Assembly (NCBI GenBank): GCA_017577365.1
Contig: PKRJ01000055.1
Location: 1 to 20,000 of the forward strand
Source: Gammaproteobacteria bacterium
GTDB taxonomy: Bacteria; Pseudomonadota; Gammaproteobacteria; Steroidobacterales; Rariloculaceae
Length of the DNA: 20,000 bases
Reading direction: 5' to 3'
Numbering within the stretch: the stretch's first letter is position 1; each line of letters begins with the position of its first letter. A program made the position numbers and the translations under genes. This document shows positions 5,475 through 13,448 of the stretch, piece by piece. A model generated the notes under the pieces. That model was given only the letters and a program-made list of their open reading frames with translations, had not been told where the DNA came from and did not search any database.

Positions 5475-8114
5475 TCAGCGCAGCAGCGTTGCGCTGTCGA
5501 TCCACACGCCTCCGCGCACGACGGCGACGACGTTCAACGCGTCGCCGACGTCGACGAGCGGGTTGCCGTCGACGACGACGAGATCCGCGAGCTTACCTTC
5601 CTCGATCGTGCCGAGCTGCCGTTCGAGCCCGAGCGCGAGCGCATTCGATGCCGTCGCGATCCTCAAGACCTGGTCCGGCGGAATATCCGCATCGGCGAGC
5701 AGCGCCATCTCGAGATGAATGCCGAGCCCGTAGGGAATCGCCGGCGCCTCGCTGCCGACGGCGACGAGACCGCCCGCGTGGACGAGGCGCGCCAGTTGAC
5801 GTTGCAGCGCTTCGAGCGAGCCCGTCGGCGCGACGGCCTCGAGCCACCGCGCCCGCTCCTCGTCGCGATAGATCCGCCCGAAAGTCGGGTGCGCGAGCAG
5901 CCGCCTGACCGCGCGAGCATCGAGCTTTATGCCGCCGGCGGCCGCGAGGCTCGTCATGACCCCGGCCCTCGACTCGATGATCGTGCTCAGCACGTCCTCG
6001 TACGAAAGCCCGAGCGGCGACGTCGGCAGGAGTCCCGCCGACCTTCTGCGCTCGTGCTCGACCGCGAGCCACGAGAGCGGCGAGGCCGTCGACGGCACGA
6101 ATAACGCCGGGGCGGGGCGTAGCCCGTCGAGCCGCGCGATCGGCACCGCCGGCACGACGGCATCGGTTTGCCCGGCATCCGACGTCGACGCGTCGTCGGG
6201 CCGCGCGGGCGAGACGATCAGGCGCGGGCCGAGGCGGCGTCCCGAGGCCCACGACTCGGCACGCTCCAGGGCTGCGTCGACGTCGTCCGTGACCTCTCGC
6301 ACCGTCGTGACCCCGTACGCGAGCCACGCGCGGCCGAGCCGCTCGCCGAGGATCGACGTCTGGTGCGCGTGCACGTCGATCAGTCCAGGGATCACCGTTC
6401 CGTCGCGAACGTCGATCACGCGCTCGGGCAGCGGCAGCATCCCGCGGGCGACGATCGCCTTGATCCGCTGCCCTTCGATGTGAATGTCGACGTGACGGCG
6501 ATAGTCGCTGCGGATTCCGTCGAACAGCCGTCCGACCTGAATCACGTACGGCTCGTCCGGCGCGGCGGGTTGCCACGCGAGGACCGGCTCGGGGGCGGGC
6601 TCGGGCTGGTCGGCGACCGCTTCGACGGGCCCGATCGGGCGGCCGCTCGCGGCATCGAACGAGACGAGCGTCTGCGTGCCGCCGGCGGCGATCTCGACCG
6701 TGATCCGTGCGTCCCCGTCCCAACGCGGCCGCTTCGCGCCCCCGAGCCCGTCGGCGAGCGTCTGCACGCGGTTCGAGTCGAGATGGAGCAGGCGCAGCCG
6801 GCCGTCGCTCGCCGGATCGAAGCCGCGCGTCTCGATGAACGCGACGCGTGTGCCGTCGGGAGAGATCGCGGGCGAGTGCGCCTTCCCGGCGCTCCTCGTG
6901 AGCTGAACGAGCGCGCCGCTCGAAAGATCGACGCGCCACAGGTCCATGTTGCCGCCGCGATCGCTCGCGAAGACCGCGAAGTCTCCACGCGGCGAGACGG
7001 TCGGGGCGGCGTCGACGAAAGCGTCGTCCGTCAGCCGGCGCGGTCGGCCGCGCCGCTCGACGAGCCAAAGATCGCCGAGCGCCGCGACGACCTCGGTTCG
7101 GCCGTCCGCCGAGCGGGCGATCCCGGCGTGACCGAGCGCGGGATGAGGGCCCGGCGCGTCGAGCGCCGTGTCGATCGACGGCGGCGACGCGGCCTCGACC
7201 GTGACCGCGGCGAAAAGATGCACGGGCTCGCGCGTGACGTGCGCGATGCCGCGGCGCCAGATGCGTCCGTCCGCCGTGTAGTAGTACTCCGCCGGGGACG
7301 CCCATGCCGCGCGCGACTCGAACACGTCCTCGTTGCGCGTCAGCGTCTTCACGACCGGATCGTCCGACAGGACGAGCATCTTGAGCATACTGCCCCGAGG
7401 CTCGACGCGCTGCTCGTTGAACACGATGACGCCGCCCCCGGCGCGCCAGCTCGGCGCGCTCAGCCGATCCGAGGTGCGGTAGAGCTCGATGCTCACGCCG
7501 GTCGGCAACAAGGCGCGGAGCGACGAGCCCGACGGTTCCCGTCGCACGTACGCGATCTCGCCGTGCTCGGAGGCGGTCGGGAACGATGCGTCGCCGGGCT
7601 CCGCGGTGAGCTGCGTCAGCACGCCGGTTTCGAGGTCGATCCGCCAGAGGCAGAAATGGCCCGTTCGATTCGACGAGAAGACCACGGAGCGTCCGTCCGC
7701 GGTGAAGTCGGGCTCGCGGTCGTCGTGCTCGCTTTCGACGAGCGCGACGCGCTCGCCCGTCTCGACGTCGAGCAGCCAGATATCGCGCTGCCCGTTCACG
7801 AGCCTCTCGTAGACGATCAGTCGCCCGTCGGGGGCGACGCGCGGATGCCGGGCCGCTTCGTCGTCCGGAGTGAGCTGCGTCGCGCCGCCGCCCGTCGCGG
7901 GCAGCCTCCACAACCGCCCGAGCAGGTCGACGACGAGGGACTCTCCGTCCGGGAACAGCGCGACCGAGATATTCGTTCCCTGGCTGACGTTGACGATGCG
8001 CTCCTCGCCTCGGACCGTGCCGCTCGACGCGGCCGCGACGATGGAGAGGGCACAGACCGCCAAGCGACCGGCGGTCTCGCGCCATCGCGCGATGCGGCTC
8101 GAAACGCGGCTCAC
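5475..8114 (-). CDS. exported TolB-propeller plus amidohydrolase-like protein
   Basis: An 879-residue protein starting at GTG 8114, which overlaps the pdxH stop by 4 bp (GTGA). A GTG 24 bp further upstream is possible but would extend into pdxH. The N terminus looks like a signal peptide: basic RVSSRIARWRETAGR, then LAVCALSIVAAASSG. Residues about 45-505 are TolB/PD40 beta-propeller repeats (recurring PDGxxxxF, WRxDLxTGxxxQLT and SSNRTG/ASDRGG blocks). Residues about 525-875 are a metal-dependent amidohydrolase fold with GTVIPGLIDVHAHQ (HxH at 582/584), YGVTTVREV, and a C-terminal GTIEEGKLADLVVVDGNPL. The central part is short, and the histidine-bearing blocks expected between these motifs are not apparent. 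The usual late acidic or His ligand segment reads GSEAP (E789), followed by GLGIHLEM. The propeller-amidohydrolase family is usually about 1,000 residues or more, so activity is doubtful. Substrate unknown. It is the last gene of a unit with fghA and pdxH. Confidence 0.85.
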   Translation of the reverse strand: MSRVSSRIARWRETAGRLAVCALSIVAAASSGTVRGEERIVNVSQGTNISVALFPDGESLVVDLLGRLWRLPATGGGATQLTPDDEAARHPRVAPDGRLIVYERLVNGQRDIWLLDVETGERVALVESEHDDREPDFTADGRSVVFSSNRTGHFCLWRIDLETGVLTQLTAEPGDASFPTASEHGEIAYVRREPSGSSLRALLPTGVSIELYRTSDRLSAPSWRAGGGVIVFNEQRVEPRGSMLKMLVLSDDPVVKTLTRNEDVFESRAAWASPAEYYYTADGRIWRRGIAHVTREPVHLFAAVTVEAASPPSIDTALDAPGPHPALGHAGIARSADGRTEVVAALGDLWLVERRGRPRRLTDDAFVDAAPTVSPRGDFAVFASDRGGNMDLWRVDLSSGALVQLTRSAGKAHSPAISPDGTRVAFIETRGFDPASDGRLRLLHLDSNRVQTLADGLGGAKRPRWDGDARITVEIAAGGTQTLVSFDAASGRPIGPVEAVADQPEPAPEPVLAWQPAAPDEPYVIQVGRLFDGIRSDYRRHVDIHIEGQRIKAIVARGMLPLPERVIDVRDGTVIPGLIDVHAHQTSILGERLGRAWLAYGVTTVREVTDDVDAALERAESWASGRRLGPRLIVSPARPDDASTSDAGQTDAVVPAVPIARLDGLRPAPALFVPSTASPLSWLAVEHERRRSAGLLPTSPLGLSYEDVLSTIIESRAGVMTSLAAAGGIKLDARAVRRLLAHPTFGRIYRDEERARWLEAVAPTGSLEALQRQLARLVHAGGLVAVGSEAPAIPYGLGIHLEMALLADADIPPDQVLRIATASNALALGLERQLGTIEEGKLADLVVVDGNPLVDVGDALNVVAVVRGGVWIDSATLLR

Positions 8115-8755
8115 GGCTGCAGGCGACGGGAGCGCCACGGTCCCGCATCGATGCGGTCCGCGGCGAGGTCGAGGTCACGCGTGTACTCGGTACGCTCGTG
8201 GAAGCGGCCCGCGCCTTCGATCCAGAGCTCGACGCGGTCGCACCACAGCCGATATCCGCCCCAGAAGGGGGGCCTCGGCACGCCGGCGGTCGGCGCCTCG
8301 GTGGCCGTGCCGCCGAGCTCCGCGGCCTTCGTCGCGGCGCGCCGCTCGAGATCGTCGCCGTCGGCGAGCGGCTCGCTTTGCGCGCTCACCCACGCGTTCA
8401 GCTGGCTCAAGTACGGCCGCGTCGCGAAATAGGCGTCGCTTTCATCTTCCGGCGAGCGCACGACCCGGCCTTCGAGGCGTAATTGCCTTCCGAGACCGGG
8501 CCAGTACAGCGCGGCCGCGGCCCACGGATGTCGCTCGAGCTCTCGGGCCTTCCGCGAGCGATAGTTCGTGTAGAACACGACGTACCCGTGCGTCTCCGAG
8601 ATCTCTTTGAGCAGCACCATCCGCACGGCCGGCCGGCCGTCCTCGCCGACCGTCGCGAGCGCCATCGCGTTCGTGTTGCGCCCGCCCGCGCTCGCGGCCT
8701 CATCCAGCCAGCGCCGCACGAGCGCGAAGGGCTCGTCGCCCCGAACCGCAGGCAT
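8111..8755 (-). CDS. pdxH: pyridoxine/pyridoxamine 5'-phosphate oxidase PdxH
   Basis: A 214-residue FMN enzyme that oxidises pyridoxine or pyridoxamine 5'-phosphate to pyridoxal 5'-phosphate, the last step of B6 synthesis and salvage. FMN- and substrate-binding blocks are RMVLLK (45-50), FYTNYRSRKARELE (61-74), RQLRLEGRV (90-98), SDAYFATRPYLSQLNAWVSAQSE (106-128), PRPPFWGGYRLW (160-171) and a FHER block (185-188) in place of the usual LHDR. It ends PWRSRRLQP, the family C terminus. The ATG at 8755 has a GGGGGGA purine run 9 bp upstream; a TTG at 8764 is a less likely start. It lies 27 bp after fghA and overlaps the next gene by 4 bp, so the three are probably cotranscribed. Confidence 0.94.
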   Translation of the reverse strand: MPAVRGDEPFALVRRWLDEAASAGGRNTNAMALATVGEDGRPAVRMVLLKEISETHGYVVFYTNYRSRKARELERHPWAAAALYWPGLGRQLRLEGRVVRSPEDESDAYFATRPYLSQLNAWVSAQSEPLADGDDLERRAATKAAELGGTATEAPTAGVPRPPFWGGYRLWCDRVELWIEGAGRFHERTEYTRDLDLAADRIDAGPWRSRRLQP

Positions 8756-8782
8756 GTCCGCCAATCCCCCCCGATGCTCCGG

Positions 8783-9622
8783 TCAACGCAGCGCAGCGGC
8801 GTGAAACTTCAGGTGATCGCCGATGAACGTGCTGACGAAGTAGTAACCGTGGTCGTAGCCCGGCCGCTCGCGATACTCGAGCCTCTGGCCCGACGCGGCG
8901 CAAGCCGCCTTGAGGTCGTCGGGGCGCAAACGCTCGAGGAACGGGTCGGCACCGCCCTGATCGACGAGCAGGGTGTGCCGGCTCGGCATCCTGCGGATCA
9001 CCTCGCTCGCGTCGTTCTCGGCCCACGTGTCGCGGTCGTTGCCGAAGTACGCCTCGAACGCGGGCATCCCCCACTCGGACTTGCTCGCCGACGCGATCGG
9101 CGAGAACGCCGAGATCGACCGATAGGCGTCGGCGTTCTTCGTGCCGATGAGCAGCGCGCCGTGTCCGCCCATCGAATGGCCGGAGATCGACTTGCGCGCA
9201 GGATCCACGGGCAGGTTCGCGTTCACGATCTCGACGAGCTCCTTCGAGATGTAGTCGTACATCCGATAGTGCGCCGACCACGGCGCCTGCGTCGCGTTGA
9301 CGTAGAACCCCGCGCCGGTGCCGACGTCGATGCGCTCGTCCTCGCCCGGCAGGCCGAGCCCGCGCGGGCTCGTATCCGGAATGATCAGCGCGATGCCGAG
9401 CTCCGCCGCGTAGCGCTGGGCGCCGGACTTCACGCTGAAGTTCTCCTCGGTGCACGTCAGACCCGAAAGCCAATACAGCGCCGGCACGCGGCCGCGCTCG
9501 GCCGCGGGCGGCAAGAAGACCGCGAACTGCATCGGGCATCCGCAGCTCGACGACGCGTGTCGATACGTTCGTTGAAATCCGTCGAAGCACTTCGCCTCGC
9601 TGACTAGCTCGAGATCGCTCAT
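8783..9622 (-). CDS. fghA: S-formylglutathione hydrolase
   Basis: A 279-residue cytoplasmic esterase of the alpha/beta-hydrolase superfamily (FrmB/FghA/esterase D). It hydrolyses S-formylglutathione to formate and glutathione in glutathione-dependent formaldehyde detoxification. The nucleophile is S150 in GHSMGGHGA (148-156), with D226 (QGGADPFL) and H258 (GYDHGYYF) completing the triad. WLSGLTCTEENF (51-62) and PDTSPRGLGLPGE (82-94) are strong family signatures. The length is typical. The ATG at 9622 has an excellent AGGAGG Shine-Dalgarno (9630-9635) at 7-bp spacing; the open frame extends further upstream without homology. The usual partner, S-(hydroxymethyl)glutathione dehydrogenase, is not in the window. 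It is the first gene of the fghA-pdxH-amidohydrolase unit and is divergent from tyrA. Confidence 0.95.
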   Translation of the reverse strand: MSDLELVSEAKCFDGFQRTYRHASSSCGCPMQFAVFLPPAAERGRVPALYWLSGLTCTEENFSVKSGAQRYAAELGIALIIPDTSPRGLGLPGEDERIDVGTGAGFYVNATQAPWSAHYRMYDYISKELVEIVNANLPVDPARKSISGHSMGGHGALLIGTKNADAYRSISAFSPIASASKSEWGMPAFEAYFGNDRDTWAENDASEVIRRMPSRHTLLVDQGGADPFLERLRPDDLKAACAASGQRLEYRERPGYDHGYYFVSTFIGDHLKFHAAALR

Positions 9623-9688
9623 CGCTTTTCCTCCTCGATGTCGCTGCGCGAAGGGGCACGCGTACCGATCGGCGTACTGGGCCTTCTC

Positions 9689-9717
9689 TTGCGTCCGCGC
9701 CGGTGCACGGGTACAAA
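9689..9717 (+). promoter_or_regulatory. possible sigma-70 promoter for tyrA
   Basis: TTGCGT (9689-9694) and TACAAA (9712-9717) are separated by 17 bp, and the second box lies 25 bp before the tyrA ATG. Matches to consensus are partial (3/6 and 4/6), so this is a position-supported guess. Confidence 0.3.
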
Positions 9718-9742
9718 CCCCGGAACCCTCACGGAGAACCCG

Positions 9743-10828
9743 ATGACGCTCGAAGAACTGCGCAAGCGCCTGTCGGATGTGGACCGCAAGCTCGTCGAGC
9801 TGATCGCCGCCAGGCAGCGCATCGTCGCCGACATCGGCGCGCACAAGATAGAGCACGCCGTTCCAACGCGCGATTATGAGCGCGAGAAGGAGGTGTTGAA
9901 AGCGGCGCGAGCGCGTGCCGAGGAGCTCGGTATCGATGCCGACCTCGCCGAGCAGGTGATGCGCCTCCTCATTCGCGCGTCGTTGGAGCAACAGGAGCAA
10001 ACGCGCGTCGCCGCGGTCACGAACGGCGCCGGCAAGCGCGTGCTGGTTATCGGCGGTGCGGGCAAGATGGGCGCGTGGTTCGCGCAGTTTCTCGCGTCGC
10101 AAGGCTACGCGATCGAGATCGCCGATCCGTCGCCGAGCGAGCTGCCGTTCCCGCGCATCGACGACTGGCGAAAGAGCGACCTCACGCACGACGTGATCCT
10201 CGTCGCCACGCCGATCAAGGTCGCGGCCGAGGTGCTCGGCGAGCTCGCCGACAGACGGCCGAAAGGGCTCGTGCTCGATATCGGCTCGCTGAAGACGCCG
10301 CTCCGCGACGCGCTCGCGAAGCTCGTCGCGGCCGGCTGCCGCGTCACGTCGATCCATCCGATGTTCGGTCCCGATACGCGGCTGCTGTCGGGGCGGCACG
10401 TCATTTTCGTCGACCTCGGCGTGCCCGAGGCGACGGCCGAGGCGCGCGGCATGTTCTCCGCGACGATGGCGGAGCTCATCGAGATGAGCCTCGAGGACCA
10501 CGATCGGCTGATCGCGTTCGTGCTCGGGCTGTCGCACGCGCTCAACATCGTGTTCTTCACCGCGCTCGCGAACAGCGGCGAGCTCGTGCCGCGGCTCAAG
10601 CAGCTCTCGAGCACGACGTTCGACGCGCAGCTCAAGGTGGCCGCGCTCGTCGCGCGCGACAACCCGCACCTCTATTTCGATATTCAGACGCTAAACGAAT
10701 ACGGGCTCACCGCGCTCGACGCGCTGAAGAACGCGGCCGAGACGATACGCGGGCTCGTCGAGCGCCGAGACGAAGCGGGTTTCGTCGCGCTGATGGAAGC
10801 CGGGCGGCGCTATCTGGAGGATCGCTAG
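9743..10828 (+). CDS. tyrA: bifunctional chorismate mutase/prephenate dehydrogenase TyrA (T-protein)
   Basis: A 361-residue fused enzyme of tyrosine biosynthesis: chorismate to prephenate, then NAD-dependent oxidative decarboxylation to 4-hydroxyphenylpyruvate. Residues 1-90 are an AroQ-type chorismate mutase helix bundle (LRKRLSDVDRKLVELIAARQ, 6-25). Residues about 97-361 are the dehydrogenase, with dinucleotide-binding VLVIGGAGKMG (100-110), LDIGSLKTP (178-186), SIHPMFGP with H205 (203-210) and LGLSHALN (261-268). Order and length match the E. coli T-protein, a fusion seen in gammaproteobacteria. The ATG at 9743 is preceded by GGAG (9733-9736). The frame is open upstream to 9638, but that extension has no family similarity. 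It is the first gene of the plus-strand run. Confidence 0.95.
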   Translation: MTLEELRKRLSDVDRKLVELIAARQRIVADIGAHKIEHAVPTRDYEREKEVLKAARARAEELGIDADLAEQVMRLLIRASLEQQEQTRVAAVTNGAGKRVLVIGGAGKMGAWFAQFLASQGYAIEIADPSPSELPFPRIDDWRKSDLTHDVILVATPIKVAAEVLGELADRRPKGLVLDIGSLKTPLRDALAKLVAAGCRVTSIHPMFGPDTRLLSGRHVIFVDLGVPEATAEARGMFSATMAELIEMSLEDHDRLIAFVLGLSHALNIVFFTALANSGELVPRLKQLSSTTFDAQLKVAALVARDNPHLYFDIQTLNEYGLTALDALKNAAETIRGLVERRDEAGFVALMEAGRRYLEDR

Positions 10829-10933
10829 CCGCGCGGCCTGGATAGAGGAACGACGGCGCATGGAGCGATCGCGAAAACCAGCGAGGACCCGGCTGCGGTC
10901 GGGACGGCATCGCGCTCCGGGAGGCGTCCTGCG

Positions 10934-12019
10934 TTGACCGACCTCGAGCTCGCCCACCTGCACCGGCGCATCTCCCAGCTCAAGGAGGAGGCGCGCAAGA
11001 ACGAGGAAGCGTGGAAGCGGGCTCAGGCACGCGCGATGGAGCTGCTCGAGGCCGACGATCTGAAGACGCTGTTGCTTCGGGCCACGGACGGACTGAAGGC
11101 GGGCTACCGCCTCGAGGCGTCGACCCTGCTCGTCGAGGACGAGGATCGCGAGATCCGCAACCTTCTGATCAGCGAAGGCGCCCGTCCCGAGGCTTTTCCC
11201 GCGGTCATCTTCGTCGACTCGGTCGCCTCGCTCGTGTCGTTCCCGGCGAGATCGCCCCGCCCGTGGCTCGGAACGTACATCGCCGCGAAGCATGCGCCGC
11301 TCTTTCCGGGCGTCGATCGCCTCGGCAGCATCGCGCTGCTGCCGCTCGTGCGGCGCGATCGGCTTTTCGGCAGCATCAACATGGGAAGCGCGGATCCGTA
11401 TCGGTTTACGCGCCGGCACGCCACGGACTTTCTGCAGCATCTCGGGATCGTCGCCGCTTTCGCCCTCGAGAACGCGGCGAACCGTGCCCGCCTCGTGCAG
11501 AGCGGGCTGACCGATGCGCTGACGGGCTGGAGCAACCGGCACTATCTCGAGGCCCGCCTCCAAGAGGAGCTCGCGCGGTGCCGCCGCGAGCAGACTCCGC
11601 TCGCGTGCCTGATGATCGACGTCGACCATTTCAAGGCGGTCAACGATCGCTTCGGCCACCTCGTCGGCGACGACGTGCTGCGCGGAGTCGCGCGGCGGAT
11701 CGGCGCGGAGGTGCGCGGCAGCGACGTCGCGGCGCGGTACGGCGGCGAGGAATTCGTGGTCCTGCTGCCCGGCGCCGACGCGGGGGCCGGGGCGGTGCTC
11801 GCGGAGCGGATCCGGTCGCGCGTCGCGGAGCGGCCGTTCGATATCGGGGACGGTCGGCCCCCCCTCCCGGTCACCGTGTCGATTGGCGTGGCCGACCTTA
11901 TGTCCAGTGCCGTCGCGGACCGCGACGCCGCGGCGCGGCTGATCGCCCGGGCCGACGCGGCCCTGTACGAGGCCAAGGCGGCCGGTCGGAACCGGGTCGT
12001 TTTGGCGAGCGGCGAGTAG
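10934..12019 (+). CDS. GAF-GGDEF diguanylate cyclase
   Basis: A 361-residue soluble protein predicted to make cyclic di-GMP from two GTP. Residues about 3-45 form a charged coiled coil; about 45-185 resemble a GAF/DUF484 sensory domain (with LFGSINMGSADPYRFT); 192-358 are the GGDEF domain. The catalytic loop is intact (YGGEEF, GGEEF at 270-274), metal-binding D229 sits in MIDVDHFK, and SIGVA is present (316-320). The inhibitory I-site RxxD is present as RGSD (261-264), so product inhibition is likely. No membrane segment or signal peptide is visible. The start is TTG at 10934, chosen because GGGAGG (10919-10924) sits 9 bp upstream and no ATG or GTG precedes the coiled coil. The gene follows tyrA by 105 bp. 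The signal sensed is unknown. Confidence 0.88.
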   Translation: MTDLELAHLHRRISQLKEEARKNEEAWKRAQARAMELLEADDLKTLLLRATDGLKAGYRLEASTLLVEDEDREIRNLLISEGARPEAFPAVIFVDSVASLVSFPARSPRPWLGTYIAAKHAPLFPGVDRLGSIALLPLVRRDRLFGSINMGSADPYRFTRRHATDFLQHLGIVAAFALENAANRARLVQSGLTDALTGWSNRHYLEARLQEELARCRREQTPLACLMIDVDHFKAVNDRFGHLVGDDVLRGVARRIGAEVRGSDVAARYGGEEFVVLLPGADAGAGAVLAERIRSRVAERPFDIGDGRPPLPVTVSIGVADLMSSAVADRDAAARLIARADAALYEAKAAGRNRVVLASGE

Positions 12020-12029
12020 CGAGTATTAT
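12002..12029 (+). promoter_or_regulatory. possible sigma-70 promoter for rppH
   Basis: TTGGCG (12002-12007) and TATTAT (12024-12029) with a 16-bp spacer lie 63 bp before the rppH ATG, partly inside the end of the diguanylate cyclase gene. The -10 is close to consensus and unusual in this GC-rich context. Confidence 0.4.
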
Positions 12030-12092
12030 CATTCGGTTAACGGTTCTGGCAGCGTTCCGCGGCCCCCAAGACGGCAATCGGCGGACCGGCGC

Positions 12093-12638
12093 ATGGACTT
12101 CATCGACGAAGAGGGTTTCAGGGCGAACGTCGGCATCATCCTGATGGACCGCGCGGGGCGCGTCCTGATCGCCGGACGGCGCGGACGCGGCGGCTGGCAG
12201 TTCCCGCAAGGCGGCGTGAAACCCGACGAGACCACCGAATCGGCGATGTACCGCGAGCTGTACGAGGAGGTCGGGCTCGAGCCGGAAGACGTCGAGCTCG
12301 TCGGTCAGACGCGCGATTGGCTGCGTTACCGGCTGCCGCCGAAATATATCCGCCGGGAGCGCACGCCGGTCTGCGTGGGCCAGAAGCAACGCTGGTTCTT
12401 GCTGCAGCTCAATTGCGATCCCAGCCGTCTTCGTTTCGATCGGACCGACGAGCCGGAATTCGACCGCTGTCGCTGGGTCGACTACTGGCGCCCGGTCAAG
12501 GAGGTCATCTACTTCAAGCGCCTGGTCTACGTGCGGGCGTTGAGCGAGCTCGGGCCGCTGGCCTTCCCGGATAGCGGACCGCCGGCGCCGCCCGCTTGGT
12601 GGCCCCGCCACTGGCAGCGGGCGTGCCGCCTGAACTGA
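12093..12638 (+). CDS. rppH: RNA pyrophosphohydrolase RppH
   Basis: A 181-residue Nudix hydrolase that removes pyrophosphate from the 5' triphosphate end of mRNAs and so starts 5'-dependent decay by RNase E. The Nudix box GX5EX7REUXEEXGU is complete at 40-62 (REL at 54-56, EEVGL at 58-62). Diagnostic RppH blocks are FRANVGIIL (9-17), GWQFPQGG (34-41), RDWLRYRLP, PVCVGQKQRWFLLQL and EFDRCRWVDYWRPV. The core matches E. coli RppH closely throughout; the Pro-rich C-terminal tail (about 160-181) is an added variable end. The ATG at 12093 gives the usual N terminus (MDFIDEEGFR). Confidence 0.95.
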   Translation: MDFIDEEGFRANVGIILMDRAGRVLIAGRRGRGGWQFPQGGVKPDETTESAMYRELYEEVGLEPEDVELVGQTRDWLRYRLPPKYIRRERTPVCVGQKQRWFLLQLNCDPSRLRFDRTDEPEFDRCRWVDYWRPVKEVIYFKRLVYVRALSELGPLAFPDSGPPAPPAWWPRHWQRACRLN

Positions 12639-12668
12639 AGCGCCTTCGATGATTGCCTGCGCGACTTC

Positions 12669-12686
12669 GCGCCGCGCGAGCGGCGC
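12669..12686. repeat. 7-bp perfect stem-loop with GCGA tetraloop between rppH and the DUF6776-like gene
   Basis: GCGCCGC (12669-12675) pairs with GCGGCGC (12680-12686) around GCGA, a GNRA-type tetraloop. No T-run follows, so it is not a canonical terminator. In an 84-bp gap it could shape mRNA stability, or it may be chance in GC-rich DNA. Confidence 0.3.
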
Positions 12687-12722
12687 TAACGACGGTTCGA
12701 GGGCCCGAGCGGCGCATCGCCG

Positions 12723-13448
12723 ATGAGTCGCGGGAAAACGCTGCTCGCAGGCATCGCGGCGGTCCTGGTGCTCGCGGCGGGCTACCTGATCTTCGAGCTC
12801 GGGCGTCATCAAGCGGGCTACTCGCTGCTCGAGCACCGTCGCGAGGTCGAGCGCCAGCGGAATCTCATCTCGGAGCAGGCGCAAACGATCGAGGAGCTCC
12901 GGCGCGAGCTCGCGATCGTCACGACGTCGCGCGAGATCGATCGGGAGACCTATGCCCGCGTCGAGCAGACGCTGACGGCGCTCGAAGCCAAGCTTCAGGC
13001 CCAGGAGGAGGAGCTCGCGTTCTATCGCGGGATCATCCAGCCGTCGGACGGCGAGACGGGCCTCCGGGTGCAAAGCGTCGAGGTCGGGCCGACGGCCTCG
13101 GAGCGGGGATACGTCCTGCGCATCGTCCTGATGCAGGCGATCGCGCAGAACCGGCGCGTCGAAGGCGTTGTAAGATTGAGTGTCGCCGGGAGACGCGACG
13201 GCGCGGCCGAGAAGCTCGGTCTCGCGGAGCTCTCCGGCGACGGACGCTCGGAGCTCGAGTACGGTTTCCGCTACTTCCAAGGGCTCGAGCAGGAGCTCGT
13301 GTTGCCGGTCGGTTTCGAGCCGGTCGCGATCGAGATCGAGGTGCGGCCGAGCGCGCCGCGCGGCGAGCCCACGACGTACACGTTCGACTGGGCGGCCGCG
13401 CGCGGCGACGACGACCATCAGGGAGGGATCGCCGATGTTCAGAACTAA
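12723..13448 (+). CDS. DUF6776-like single-pass membrane coiled-coil protein
   Basis: A 241-residue protein of unknown function. A short basic N terminus (MSRGK) is followed by one hydrophobic segment (about 6-25), then a long charged coiled coil (about 36-102), then a globular beta-rich domain (about 112-225) with EYGFRYFQGLEQELVLPVGFEP. The layout suggests an inner-membrane anchor with the rest in the periplasm; orientation is inferred, not shown. Family placement in DUF6776 is from memory of gammaproteobacterial proteins found beside bactofilin and erpA. The end overlaps the bactofilin start by 14 bp, so the two are likely made together and may act together. The start ATG at 12723 is the only good one; its Shine-Dalgarno is poor. 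Confidence 0.75.
   Translation: MSRGKTLLAGIAAVLVLAAGYLIFELGRHQAGYSLLEHRREVERQRNLISEQAQTIEELRRELAIVTTSREIDRETYARVEQTLTALEAKLQAQEEELAFYRGIIQPSDGETGLRVQSVEVGPTASERGYVLRIVLMQAIAQNRRVEGVVRLSVAGRRDGAAEKLGLAELSGDGRSELEYGFRYFQGLEQELVLPVGFEPVAIEIEVRPSAPRGEPTTYTFDWAAARGDDDHQGGIADVQN

Noticed and set aside
5460..5484. 7-bp inverted repeat (GCTGCGC/GCGCAGC) around the amidohydrolase stop codon
   Set aside because: The loop is 11 bases, no U-tract follows, and such repeats are expected by chance at this base composition.
6168..8432. Long plus-strand open frame opposite the propeller-amidohydrolase gene
   Set aside because: Arg/Asp/Val-rich shadow with no domain signature; the minus-strand gene explains the sequence.
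12649..12726. Short plus-strand ORF of about 25 codons between rppH and the DUF6776-like gene, ending in an ATGA overlap
   Set aside because: Arg/Ala-rich, no Shine-Dalgarno and no distinctive sequence; likely chance in GC-rich DNA.
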